Origin: an uncultured Alphaproteobacteria bacterium
GTDB taxonomy: Bacteria; Pseudomonadota; Alphaproteobacteria; Rs-D84
Length of the DNA stretch: 35,082 nt
NCBI GenBank assembly: GCA_944389345.1
Contig: CALXMA010000008.1
Coordinates: 1-35,082, forward strand
Direction: 5' to 3'
In this document: positions 1 through 7,136 of the stretch, one piece after another
Layout of the letters: every line of letters starts with the position of its first letter
Numbering within the stretch: the stretch's first letter is position 1
Translations under genes and position numbers: made by a program
Notes under the pieces: generated by a model
Told to the model about the DNA's origin: nothing
The model's database searches: none
The model's input: the letters and a program-made list of their open reading frames with translations, nothing else

Positions 1-11
1 GTATAAATTGA

Positions 12-575
12 TTAAAAACTATAACTGACGGACAGGCCGGTAAAGTTAAACCCGCGATTTATTTCTGTAAAATCGCCATTGGAAAAATGTTGTGTAAAGA
101 ATTCTATGTGCCAATCATTGCCGATATTTTTACCGATGAACACACGTTCGCCGAATACCAGGCGACTTTCCACATATCTGTCGCGTGAATCGCGCATATA
201 TGGTCCGATTCCCGCGCCAATATAGAATCCGCGCCATTGTAAAAACGCAACATCCCAAGAAACCCCAATGGCCATAAAAGACAACCCGCTGTCGTGTCCA
301 TACCCCAGGTTTTGCACAAACGTTGCGTTTATACGTGATGGTAAACGAAACACAGATACCGGTTGGCTGTATTGCAACATTAAATTTGTCATTGGTTCAA
401 ATTCCCATAAAAATGGATCAACCAATTTGAACAGCGACCCCGGCCCGGTTCCCTGGCCAACATACAACGCGATAGAATTTTCGTTGTCGGCCCCGAACAT
501 AGGGTTTACGTCGCCACTTTCCGCAAACGCGGGCAACGTAACCAGCAATGATAAAATTACAAAACACCGTTTCAT
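12..575 (-). CDS. Lipid A 3-O-deacylase (PagL-like) outer-membrane protein
   Basis: The 187-aa protein has a clear signal peptide (residues 1-18, ending AFA). It is followed by alternating beta-type segments and ends in YSF, a typical outer-membrane C-terminal aromatic. Near the C-terminus it has the PagL/acyloxyacyl-hydrolase signature H163-F-S165-N, the catalytic His-Ser pair of the family, followed by N-R-G-F-N-F. PagL removes the 3-O-linked acyl chain of lipid A in the outer leaflet. In Pseudomonas PagL the third triad residue is Glu 14 positions after the His. Here that position is Asn177, while Glu171 lies 8 after the His, so the acid residue may differ. The gene has its own promoter only about 10 nt upstream. 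Family fairly certain; enzymatic activity inferred. Confidence 0.75.
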   Translation of the reverse strand: MKRCFVILSLLVTLPAFAESGDVNPMFGADNENSIALYVGQGTGPGSLFKLVDPFLWEFEPMTNLMLQYSQPVSVFRLPSRINATFVQNLGYGHDSGLSFMAIGVSWDVAFLQWRGFYIGAGIGPYMRDSRDRYVESRLVFGERVFIGKNIGNDWHIEFFTQHFSNGDFTEINRGFNFTGLSVSYSF

Positions 576-585
576 TGTGCGTGGT

Positions 586-614
586 ATTATACATCATTTC
601 GCCAAATAACCCAA
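586..614 (-). promoter_or_regulatory. Promoter of the pagL-like gene
   Basis: On the minus strand TTGGGT (609-614) and TATAAT (586-591) are separated by 17 nt. The -10 ends only 10 nt before the ATG at 575. A start site about 7 nt downstream would give a 5' leader of about 4 nt with no room for a Shine-Dalgarno. Confidence 0.65.
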
Positions 615-652
615 TAGTAATTTTTGCACATTGTAAATGCCCGGTTTTCTTA

Positions 653-681
653 TTTACAGAATGGACCAAAAATGTTATAAT
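653..681 (+). promoter_or_regulatory. Promoter of the 768 exported protein gene
   Basis: TTTACA (653-658), a 17-nt spacer and TATAAT (676-681) with an extended TG at 673-674. The predicted transcript start is near 688. This gives a conventional leader of about 80 nt with a GGAG Shine-Dalgarno before the ATG at 768. Confidence 0.7.
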
Positions 682-767
682 TATACAAAATAGACGTGTG
701 ATTTGCATACAATCACATCGTCAAACATCGGGTTTTCCGGGCGTTTCCGGAATACAGGAGAGTATTT

Positions 768-2993
768 ATGAAAAGCCGTAATTTCGCAGAACATTGTAAA
801 AATGCGATGGGAACAGTGTTCCTGTTGGCGGGGGCGTTTTTTGTTTGTTCGACATTGGTGTCGATGCGTGCCGTTTTCGCAGATCCAATTGCGCCAGCAT
901 CTACAACGACTGTGGCGGTGCCCCAGTCGCCACGTGCAGGTGCGACAACGTCGCGTTCTTCGCGTCCGGCGACATCGCGTGGTGATTCTGCAAACATCGT
1001 CAGTCGCGGTGGAACAACAACGAATGTTGTTTCCCGTGGCGTTTCGTCGCGTACATCGACGGCGCGTGCGACAACCACGCCAACCGCATCACGTACCGCG
1101 ACAACAAATACTGCATCGCGTGCGACTGTTGCATCGGGACGTCCGACAACAACTGCGTCGCGCGGAACAACAGCGACCGCGTCGCGTACGGCGACATCGC
1201 GTGGTGTTGCATCACGTAATGTGGTGTCACGCGTGGCCACAACAAACGCATCGCGTGCAACCGCGTCCAACACATCACGTACGGTTCGTGCCCGCACAAC
1301 AACAACGCCGTCGCGCATTTCTTTACAGGGCAGTGCAATACGTGGCAGCAAGGCCGCAGTAAATTCCAATACGTATACGTATTTGTCCAACCGTTTATAC
1401 ACGGGTAATTATTCGAATATTATTGATTCTACGACTGGTCTGATTTCTGCCGAGGCGTATAATAACTGTCTGGAATCATATTACACATGTATGGACGAAA
1501 TTTGTACGGCGCGTAACGCGGCCCAGCGTCGTTGTGCGTGCGCGGGTCGTGTCAAGGCTTTTGCCGAGGCCGAAGCCGCCCTGGAACAGGCAAACGAAGA
1601 ATTGATTAAGGTTTCTGGTGAATTGGCACTGTTAATCGCGACCAAGGGCAAAGACATCAGCGAAGCGTTCCAGTTAACAGACGCTGAAAAGGTTATGAAC
1701 TGTGTATCATGGAAAGAAACAACCGACAAATATGGTGCGAATTCAGAAGAAGCACAAGAATGGTGCTATGTCCATGGCCTGTTTGACGGCAAAGGCAACG
1801 GCGCCAGCCCGTGTAACAAACCGTCATACTGCGAAGAAAGTGGTAATAACTTTGGATTCAATGTCGACAATATCGACGGTTCCAGCAGTGATATTTTGGC
1901 GTCCTTGCAATCTTGGGCCGATGCCAAAGAAAATACACTGACCATTTTAACGGATGACACGGACAGCCTGACATCCGCGTTCGAAGAATTAACCAATGTT
2001 GTCGGCAACCTGGCCGGGATTGAGGGATCTTTGTCCACTTCGGATGAATTGAAAGATTCTTTGGCCGAAACATGGGGATATGAATTGTTTGAATACGCGC
2101 ATAATAACGTGTGCAACCGCGTGCTGGATTCCTGCTTTAACGGAATATACGAAGCCTGTGGTGCCCCACCGTCCAGCGGACGCAAGTGTGGCAATGGCAA
2201 ATCACAATGCCCGTATAACTATAACAGTTATATTTCCGTATCTAACACGGGTACGTATGAATTGAACTTTATCGAACCGAACACGGGGTATACGGCATCT
2301 AATTCGGCGACATGCTTTGGTTATTCCACGGCATCGGGCGATCCGTATGCAGACCTGCGTGGCCCGGTGGCAGATGCACGTCGCAGTATTATGCAGAAAT
2401 ATGCACTGGATGCGAATGCCGATTGCGATGCGTACGGTGAACAGTTAAGTGCCACCGCACAAAACATCGGATATCAAAAGGTTGCCGCACAACAGGCACT
2501 GCAACAAAAACGTTTGGAATTCTATCAAGAAGAAGAAGAAACGATTTTGGCTGATGCGACCGCCGCGGGTACGAATTTCAATGAATGTATCAGTGAAATT
2601 CTGGATTGCTATGAAACCCAGGCGGATTCGGAACCGAACTGGACCCAGGCACGTATCAAAACATATTGTGCCCAGATTGCGAATGTTCCGCATTGCTATG
2701 AAGAAATGATTTGCAATCCGTCCACGGCCCAATTCCGCGCGGTTATCGATGAACAAGACAGTGTGACATGCAATAATTCCCAGAACAAGGAAGAAAACAC
2801 ATGCCGTAACATCGTGACATTGAACGAAATCTTGAACGGCGTAAATGGTGCCACGGTCAGCGACATTGATGAGAACTTGTGCATCGGCGAAACTGCCAGC
2901 AAGTGCAATTCCGCAGATTTGCGTGAACAGTGCTTGATACAGAATGGTGTCGAAGAAATCCGTGATTGGGTACCATTACGCGATGAACCATAA
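768..2993 (+). CDS. Large exported Cys-rich protein with Ser/Thr/Arg low-complexity N-terminal region (paralog 1)
   Basis: The 741-aa protein starts with a hydrophobic export signal (about residues 14-38, possible cleavage after VFA). Residues of about 40-190 are low complexity, built from Thr, Ser, Ala, Val and Arg with recurring TASR and VVSRG words and almost no Lys or acidic residues. The rest is Cys-rich with helical, Gln/Glu/Ala-rich stretches. The first Cys cluster (C234, C241, C246, C256, C258) has spacing C-x6-C-x4-C-x9-C-x-C. The protein encoded at 3908-6328 has exactly the same spacing, and later Cys blocks also match. The even, dense Cys suggests disulfides in the periplasm or at the surface. 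The start is supported by a GGAG Shine-Dalgarno. I recognise no named domain; a surface or envelope structural role is only inference. Confidence 0.85.
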   Translation: MKSRNFAEHCKNAMGTVFLLAGAFFVCSTLVSMRAVFADPIAPASTTTVAVPQSPRAGATTSRSSRPATSRGDSANIVSRGGTTTNVVSRGVSSRTSTARATTTPTASRTATTNTASRATVASGRPTTTASRGTTATASRTATSRGVASRNVVSRVATTNASRATASNTSRTVRARTTTTPSRISLQGSAIRGSKAAVNSNTYTYLSNRLYTGNYSNIIDSTTGLISAEAYNNCLESYYTCMDEICTARNAAQRRCACAGRVKAFAEAEAALEQANEELIKVSGELALLIATKGKDISEAFQLTDAEKVMNCVSWKETTDKYGANSEEAQEWCYVHGLFDGKGNGASPCNKPSYCEESGNNFGFNVDNIDGSSSDILASLQSWADAKENTLTILTDDTDSLTSAFEELTNVVGNLAGIEGSLSTSDELKDSLAETWGYELFEYAHNNVCNRVLDSCFNGIYEACGAPPSSGRKCGNGKSQCPYNYNSYISVSNTGTYELNFIEPNTGYTASNSATCFGYSTASGDPYADLRGPVADARRSIMQKYALDANADCDAYGEQLSATAQNIGYQKVAAQQALQQKRLEFYQEEEETILADATAAGTNFNECISEILDCYETQADSEPNWTQARIKTYCAQIANVPHCYEEMICNPSTAQFRAVIDEQDSVTCNNSQNKEENTCRNIVTLNEILNGVNGATVSDIDENLCIGETASKCNSADLREQCLIQNGVEEIRDWVPLRDEP

Positions 2994-2997
2994 AATC

Positions 2998-3022
2998 AAA
3001 CCGCCCATTTGGGCGGTTTTTT
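2998..3022 (+). terminator. Intrinsic terminator after the 768 gene
   Basis: A nine-base stem with GC core CCGCCC/GGGCGG is followed by six T residues. It lies 4 nt past the stop codon at 2993. Confidence 0.9.
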
Positions 3023-3041
3023 ATTGCCCCGACGTGGCGCC

Positions 3042-3068
3042 TGGGCGTGGACCCGGGTGGTGCGCCCA
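3042..3068. repeat. GC-rich imperfect palindrome
   Basis: TGGGCG (3042-3047) pairs with CGCCCA (3063-3068) around a loop that contains the palindrome ACCCGGGT. It sits between the terminator at 2998-3022 and the rplU promoter in otherwise AT-rich intergenic DNA. It could be a decayed dispersed palindromic repeat or an operator; nothing further is visible. Confidence 0.35.
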
Positions 3069-3114
3069 ATACACCGATAAAAATATATTTTGTTGAAAAA
3101 ATTATGCAAAACGC

Positions 3115-3142
3115 TTGACTTTTAATAAAAAAATGATAATTT
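3115..3142 (+). promoter_or_regulatory. Probable promoter of rplU-rpmA
   Basis: TTGACT (3115-3120) is followed at 16 nt by TAATTT (3137-3142), in an AT-rich stretch upstream of rplU. A GATAAT at 3135-3140 is a better hexamer but at a poor spacing. The predicted leader is about 45 nt. Confidence 0.5.
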
Positions 3143-3193
3143 TGTAGAAAACTTTGAACAAAACGAACAAGAACAACATAAAAGAGAAAGAAT

Positions 3194-3493
3194 ATGAGCA
3201 ACGTTGCAATCTTTCAAACCGGTGGCAAACAATATCGCGTCAAGGCGGGCGATTTTGTAAAGGTTGAAAAACTGAACGCCGACGGTACGGTCGAATTTGA
3301 CCAGGTTTTGATGCTGGACGACAAGGTTGGCACCCCATTCGTTGACGGGGCCAAGGTTATTGCCCAGGTTGTTGAACAAAAGCGCACACCGAAAATTTTG
3401 GTGTTCAAGAAAAAGCGTCGTCAGAACTATCGTCGCACGCACGGTCATCGTCAGTATATCACCGTGTTGAAAATTACAGAAATCAAGGGTTAA
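3194..3493 (+). CDS. rplU: 50S ribosomal protein L21 (bL21)
   Basis: The 99-aa protein matches bL21 along its full length. It has the N-terminal [12 protein letters not shown] block and the basic C-terminal block [16 protein letters not shown] followed by the TVLKITEI tail. bL21 binds 23S rRNA in the large subunit and usually has about 103 residues. A purine-rich AGAGAAAGA Shine-Dalgarno precedes the ATG. rpmA follows after 25 nt, the standard rplU-rpmA pair. In many bacteria obgE comes next; here a terminator and an unrelated exported-protein gene follow instead. Confidence 0.97.
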   Translation: MSNVAIFQTGGKQYRVKAGDFVKVEKLNADGTVEFDQVLMLDDKVGTPFVDGAKVIAQVVEQKRTPKILVFKKKRRQNYRRTHGHRQYITVLKITEIKG

Positions 3494-3518
3494 TCCCCGG
3501 ATATGAAGGAGTTTAATT

Positions 3519-3785
3519 ATGGCACACAAGAAAGCAGGTTCGGCAACCACCAACGGACGCGATTCCGCGGGACGTCGTTTGGGTGTTAAAAAATCCGGCG
3601 GCAGCCGTGTCATTCCTGGCAACATCATCATTCGCCAGCGTGGCACATCTGTGCATCCCGGCCTGAACGTCGGTATGGGCAAGGACCACACACTGTTTGC
3701 GAAAATCGCGGGCATTGTTACATTCAAACGTGGTTTGGGCGACAGAAAGACTGTTTCTGTTATCCCAGAATCCGATGCAAAATAA
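3519..3785 (+). CDS. rpmA: 50S ribosomal protein L27 (bL27)
   Basis: The 88-aa protein has the family signature [14 protein letters not shown], then [12 protein letters not shown] and GKDHTLFA. The N-terminus [11 protein letters not shown] begins directly with the mature-type sequence that reaches the peptidyl-transferase centre. There is no cleavable extension like that of Firmicutes. A strong GAAGGAG Shine-Dalgarno precedes the ATG. It is co-transcribed with rplU and closed by the terminator at 3806-3831. Confidence 0.97.
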   Translation: MAHKKAGSATTNGRDSAGRRLGVKKSGGSRVIPGNIIIRQRGTSVHPGLNVGMGKDHTLFAKIAGIVTFKRGLGDRKTVSVIPESDAK

Positions 3786-3805
3786 CTTTGCCGGTACAGA
3801 ATAAA

Positions 3806-3831
3806 GAAACCGTCCGATGGACGGTTTTTTT
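3806..3831 (+). terminator. Intrinsic terminator of rplU-rpmA
   Basis: ACCGTCC and GGACGGT form a stem with a three-base loop (GAT), followed by a run of seven T residues. It lies about 20 nt after the rpmA stop. Confidence 0.9.
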
Positions 3832-3883
3832 GTTGCATATGGCGCATAAAACGCATTTTAGTCTTTTCTGTATGTCTATGTTG

Positions 3884-3892
3884 TGATATAAT
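3884..3892 (+). promoter_or_regulatory. Extended -10 promoter of the 3908 gene
   Basis: TGATATAAT (TG at 3884-3885, TATAAT at 3887-3892) with no good -35. The ATG at 3908 is 15 nt past the hexamer, predicting a leader of only about 9 nt (GGGAACAAGTTA region). Confidence 0.6.
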
Positions 3893-3907
3893 AATGGGAA
3901 CAAGTTA

Positions 3908-6328
3908 ATGATGAAAAGACTGCCTGTATGTTTTTTCTTGATTGCGTTTGGTGCGCCGTTTGCATTTGCGGACGGTACCGCGTCGACCATATCGCGCGTG
4001 ATTCCAACGACTGGTACAAATACTAATACATCGGCCGCAACCCAGATTGCGCGTAATGCGACCGTTGCCACCCGTGCCAGTGCATCGCGTACGACGGCGT
4101 CTGGGCCAACGGTTGTACAATCGACACCGACCGCGACAACCGATGAAGATTCTGAAACAGACGCATCCACCACAACGAACAATCGTTCTGTTGTTGGGCG
4201 CACTGCGACAACGACAACATCTGCCACGACGAAAAATGGTGATAATTCCGGGGTTGTGCGTGTTGGTGCGCGTGTTTTGACATTGAATGATGATGACACC
4301 GCGACATCTTCGCCCCGTGGTTCTAATGATGTTCGTACGACAACGGTATCCCGTTCGGTCCAGGTATCTGCCCCGCGTACGGCGCGTGAAAATCTGGATG
4401 CGACGGTTAACACGGTTGGTCGCAATGCCCGGGTAGAGGCATCCAGTATAAACAATAATCCGGCCATTCGTCGTGCGGGACTGACATTACGTCCATCCAC
4501 GGCCGAGGTTGGCGGTCGTGCCACAATTGCCGGCACAGATATCCAGACGGGATCTAATTTGAACACAGACGGCACGGCCCGCACGGTCCAGGCACGCGCC
4601 ACAACAACGACGGTATCGACGGGTACATCTGGGATATCTGGGGCCACGATTACGAATGAATCCATCAGCCAGACCAAAGAACGTATGGATTTAACGTCTG
4701 ATTTGAATGCTTCGTGCCAGCAACAGTATAACGATTGCATGGACCAGTTCTGTGATGTTATCGATGCGAACCAGGGCCGTTGTTCATGTTCTGCGAATTT
4801 GTCCAGTTATTCCCGCGTGGAAGAGGCCGTAACCGATGCCAATAACCAATTGAACGAGGTTGCACAACGTATCCGCTATGTCGGCCTGTCCGCGGATGAA
4901 ATCCGTGCTATTATGAGCGAGACCGAGGCCGAAGAGGCATTGTCTGGTGCGCGCGATACGACGGAAACGCGCAATATGCTGGACGAGATTGAGGCTTTGA
5001 TTCGCGACCCCAGCAGTTCTACATCGTATTCCGGCACCTATGATGGTTTTGGTCTGGACATGGACATAGACTTTACGACGAACATTGCGGATTTGTTCAG
5101 TTTGGATTTCTTGAACACCGGCACGACCAGTTTTTCAAACCTGCGTGGGTCTGAACTGTATCGCGCGGCCAAGAACCGTTGCAATGTCGTTTTGGAACAG
5201 TGTGAACAGGCCGGTGCCAACATTGACCAGATTACGGCGAACTATGATTTGGCGATTGATCGCGATTGTATTGCGTACGAACAGGGTTTGAACAAAATGA
5301 ACGAAACCCTGGTGTCCAATGTGCGCAGTGCGAATTTAATGTTGCAAAAGGCGCGACTGGCGGTTTTACAGAATAAAAACCAATACGATGCCAAGGGCTG
5401 TATTGGTGCGCTGGACGCATGTATGGCGGACGAAATGGTATGTGGTTCGGATTATTCCAAGTGTCTGGACCCAACCAAGCGTTATATTGATGAAAATGGT
5501 GATGTTGTACTGGGCCAAGATATTACGAATATTCGTGATTTTATGGCGGGGTATAATAATGCAAATATTAATTCGGACTTCTTGTCTGATTCATACGGCA
5601 GTGAAACGTACTTTAACGAAGACTATTGCGCCGGCGAAGGTAATGATGGGCGTTGTGTTGTAAAGTATCTGTTGCAGAAAATCGGCACCAAAGAAGACAG
5701 TACCGCCGAAGGTTTATGTCGTCCTGTTTTGGATAAATGCCAGGCATACACATACGATACACGTGGTCGCTATATGCCGTACAATGATATCGTTGTAAAT
5801 TATGTCCAACGTGCAATGGTTAATATCCAGGCGGAACAGCGTCAAATTATATCCGACTATGCGTCTAATTGTATGTTGGATATTGCCAATTGCTATAACC
5901 AACAGGTGACCCAGGTTAACGCATGGTCTTCGAATGCCAGCGTGGAAAGCATATACAAGGTTATGCGTGGTGCGTGCCGAAACGTTGCGTTAACGTGTGC
6001 ATACGCCGTGTTTGACCAAGATACAACCAGTTGTCCCGTTGGTGCGGATGATACATGCATCGAAAGTATTTCTGAAATGTTCTATCAGTCATTGTTGTGC
6101 CCGGATAATTCTGTGTACGATGAAACTTGCCTGAACGAATATAATTCAGACGCGTCCACCTGTGTGAACGAACGTTGCAGATGTTTGTCCGAATATGAAC
6201 GTTGGGGTGCCCAGTGCTTGGCGGATTGTCCGGACAATTCCCGCAGAAATTCGTATGGTACATGTACTTGCAACACGGGATACACGATGCGCAATGGTGT
6301 ATGCGTATCCGACAGCGAAGGTGATTAA
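3908..6328 (+). CDS. Large exported Cys-rich protein with low-complexity N-terminal region (paralog 2)
   Basis: The 806-aa protein begins with a signal peptide (residues 1-21, cleavage likely after FAFA). A Thr/Ser/Ala/Arg-rich low-complexity stretch runs to about residue 265. The first Cys cluster, C270, C277, C282, C292, C294, has exactly the spacing seen in the 768-2993 product. Later blocks also align (N-x-C-N-x-V-L-x2-C; D-C-x-A-Y-E-Q; L-Q-x2-R-L; C-I-x3-L-x-C). The last 60 residues add an EGF-like run of closely spaced Cys (CRC, C-x3-C, CTC, then CVSD) that paralog 1 lacks. The product is probably periplasmic or surface exposed with many disulfides. No enzymatic motif is recognised. Convergent with dnaQ, sharing a terminator. 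Confidence 0.85.
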   Translation: MMKRLPVCFFLIAFGAPFAFADGTASTISRVIPTTGTNTNTSAATQIARNATVATRASASRTTASGPTVVQSTPTATTDEDSETDASTTTNNRSVVGRTATTTTSATTKNGDNSGVVRVGARVLTLNDDDTATSSPRGSNDVRTTTVSRSVQVSAPRTARENLDATVNTVGRNARVEASSINNNPAIRRAGLTLRPSTAEVGGRATIAGTDIQTGSNLNTDGTARTVQARATTTTVSTGTSGISGATITNESISQTKERMDLTSDLNASCQQQYNDCMDQFCDVIDANQGRCSCSANLSSYSRVEEAVTDANNQLNEVAQRIRYVGLSADEIRAIMSETEAEEALSGARDTTETRNMLDEIEALIRDPSSSTSYSGTYDGFGLDMDIDFTTNIADLFSLDFLNTGTTSFSNLRGSELYRAAKNRCNVVLEQCEQAGANIDQITANYDLAIDRDCIAYEQGLNKMNETLVSNVRSANLMLQKARLAVLQNKNQYDAKGCIGALDACMADEMVCGSDYSKCLDPTKRYIDENGDVVLGQDITNIRDFMAGYNNANINSDFLSDSYGSETYFNEDYCAGEGNDGRCVVKYLLQKIGTKEDSTAEGLCRPVLDKCQAYTYDTRGRYMPYNDIVVNYVQRAMVNIQAEQRQIISDYASNCMLDIANCYNQQVTQVNAWSSNASVESIYKVMRGACRNVALTCAYAVFDQDTTSCPVGADDTCIESISEMFYQSLLCPDNSVYDETCLNEYNSDASTCVNERCRCLSEYERWGAQCLADCPDNSRRNSYGTCTCNTGYTMRNGVCVSDSEGD

Positions 6329-6356
6329 TTCGCGCACCGTGGTTTGCGTGCCCGGA

Positions 6357-6396
6357 TAAAAAACGGCGGTATTAATTTACACCGCCGTTTTTTATG
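6357..6396. terminator. Bidirectional terminator between the 3908 gene and dnaQ
   Basis: AAACGGCGGT and ACCGCCGTTT form a 10-bp stem around an AT-rich loop. It has T runs on both strands (six T after the right arm, six A before the left arm). It fits two convergent genes ending at 6328 (+) and 6392 (-). Confidence 0.85.
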
Positions 6397-7069
6397 CCAT
6401 TAATTTTTCCATAAATTGATTGTGTGCATCCAGTTCTTCGGGATGTGGGGGAAATTCCCTGTGTGGGAATCCGGCACCAACCTTGGGGTGTGCCAAGAAC
6501 GCCTGATGCTGTTGCGCGATTATGTCATTTACATCTGGTGCGGGTGCGGTGTTTTCCAGTTCTTTATATACCTTGGCCAGAATTTTCGCGTCAATCAACG
6601 CACCGTGTGCGTCCGCACGTGCCGTCAGTGATATTCCATACCATTTTGCCAACGCGTCCAAAGAATAACTTTTGGGTCCAAAAACGCGATTACGGGCAAT
6701 TACAATAGAATCCAGTTGTTGTTCACGTGGAATCTGGGGCAACCCCAGCATTTGCAATTCGTGATTGATAAACGGAAAGTCAAAATCCGCGCCGTTATGC
6801 GCGACGATGGGGCTGTCGCCGATAAAGGCCAAGAAACGTGGTGCAACTTCGGCCATTTTGGGTTTGTCTTCCAAAAATGCGTTAGATATTTTATGCACCA
6901 TATATGAATCGGGCGGGATGATTTTACCATCTGGATTAATATATTCGTGGAAACAGTTGTCTGTAATTTTGTCATCTATCATTTCGACGGCCCCGATTTC
7001 GATACACCTGTCGCCCCGTGTGTATTCCAGTCCCGTCGTTTCGATATCAAAACAAATTACACGCTTCAT
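6392..7069 (-). CDS. dnaQ: DNA polymerase III epsilon subunit, proofreading 3'-5' exonuclease
   Basis: The 225-aa protein is a DEDDh exonuclease. ExoI has D8 and E10 (FDIETTG), ExoII has H-N-G-A-D-F-D with D97, and ExoIII has H155-G-A-L-I-D160. After the nuclease domain, residues 186-191 read QQHQAF, resembling the clamp-binding Q-x4-F motif of E. coli epsilon (QTSMAF). That supports a replicative epsilon subunit over a generic exonuclease. It would excise misincorporated nucleotides in the Pol III core. A GGGGATGGGA Shine-Dalgarno lies before the ATG. The gene diverges from the helicase gene at 7137. Confidence 0.92.
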   Translation of the reverse strand: MKRVICFDIETTGLEYTRGDRCIEIGAVEMIDDKITDNCFHEYINPDGKIIPPDSYMVHKISNAFLEDKPKMAEVAPRFLAFIGDSPIVAHNGADFDFPFINHELQMLGLPQIPREQQLDSIVIARNRVFGPKSYSLDALAKWYGISLTARADAHGALIDAKILAKVYKELENTAPAPDVNDIIAQQHQAFLAHPKVGAGFPHREFPPHPEELDAHNQFMEKLMA

Positions 7070-7093
7070 TTCCCATCCCCATAAAATAACTTT

Positions 7094-7121
7094 TTGATAA
7101 CTACGTTTTGTGTATTATAAT
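7094..7121 (+). promoter_or_regulatory. Promoter of the UvrD/PcrA helicase gene
   Basis: TTGATA (7094-7099), a 16-nt spacer and TATAAT (7116-7121). The predicted transcript start is near 7128, where an in-frame GTG lies; the more likely ATG start is at 7137. The leader is therefore 0 to about 9 nt. Confidence 0.7.
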
Positions 7122-7136
7122 GTGCTGGTGAATTTA

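Noticed and set aside
1021-1320. CRISPR or tandem DNA repeat in the 768 gene
   Set aside because: The TCGCGT words recur at irregular spacing and are explained by Ser-Arg codons in the low-complexity protein.
713-1402. Long minus-strand ORF, 229 aa, rich in Arg-Asp-Ala-Val
   Set aside because: It is antisense to the low-complexity TASR/VVSRG region of the 768 gene; the repetitive codons leave the opposite frame open. No Shine-Dalgarno or promoter fits it.
3760-4740. Minus-strand ORF of 326 aa
   Set aside because: Antisense to the low-complexity start of the 3908 gene, with the same composition artefact, and it runs across the rpmA terminator.
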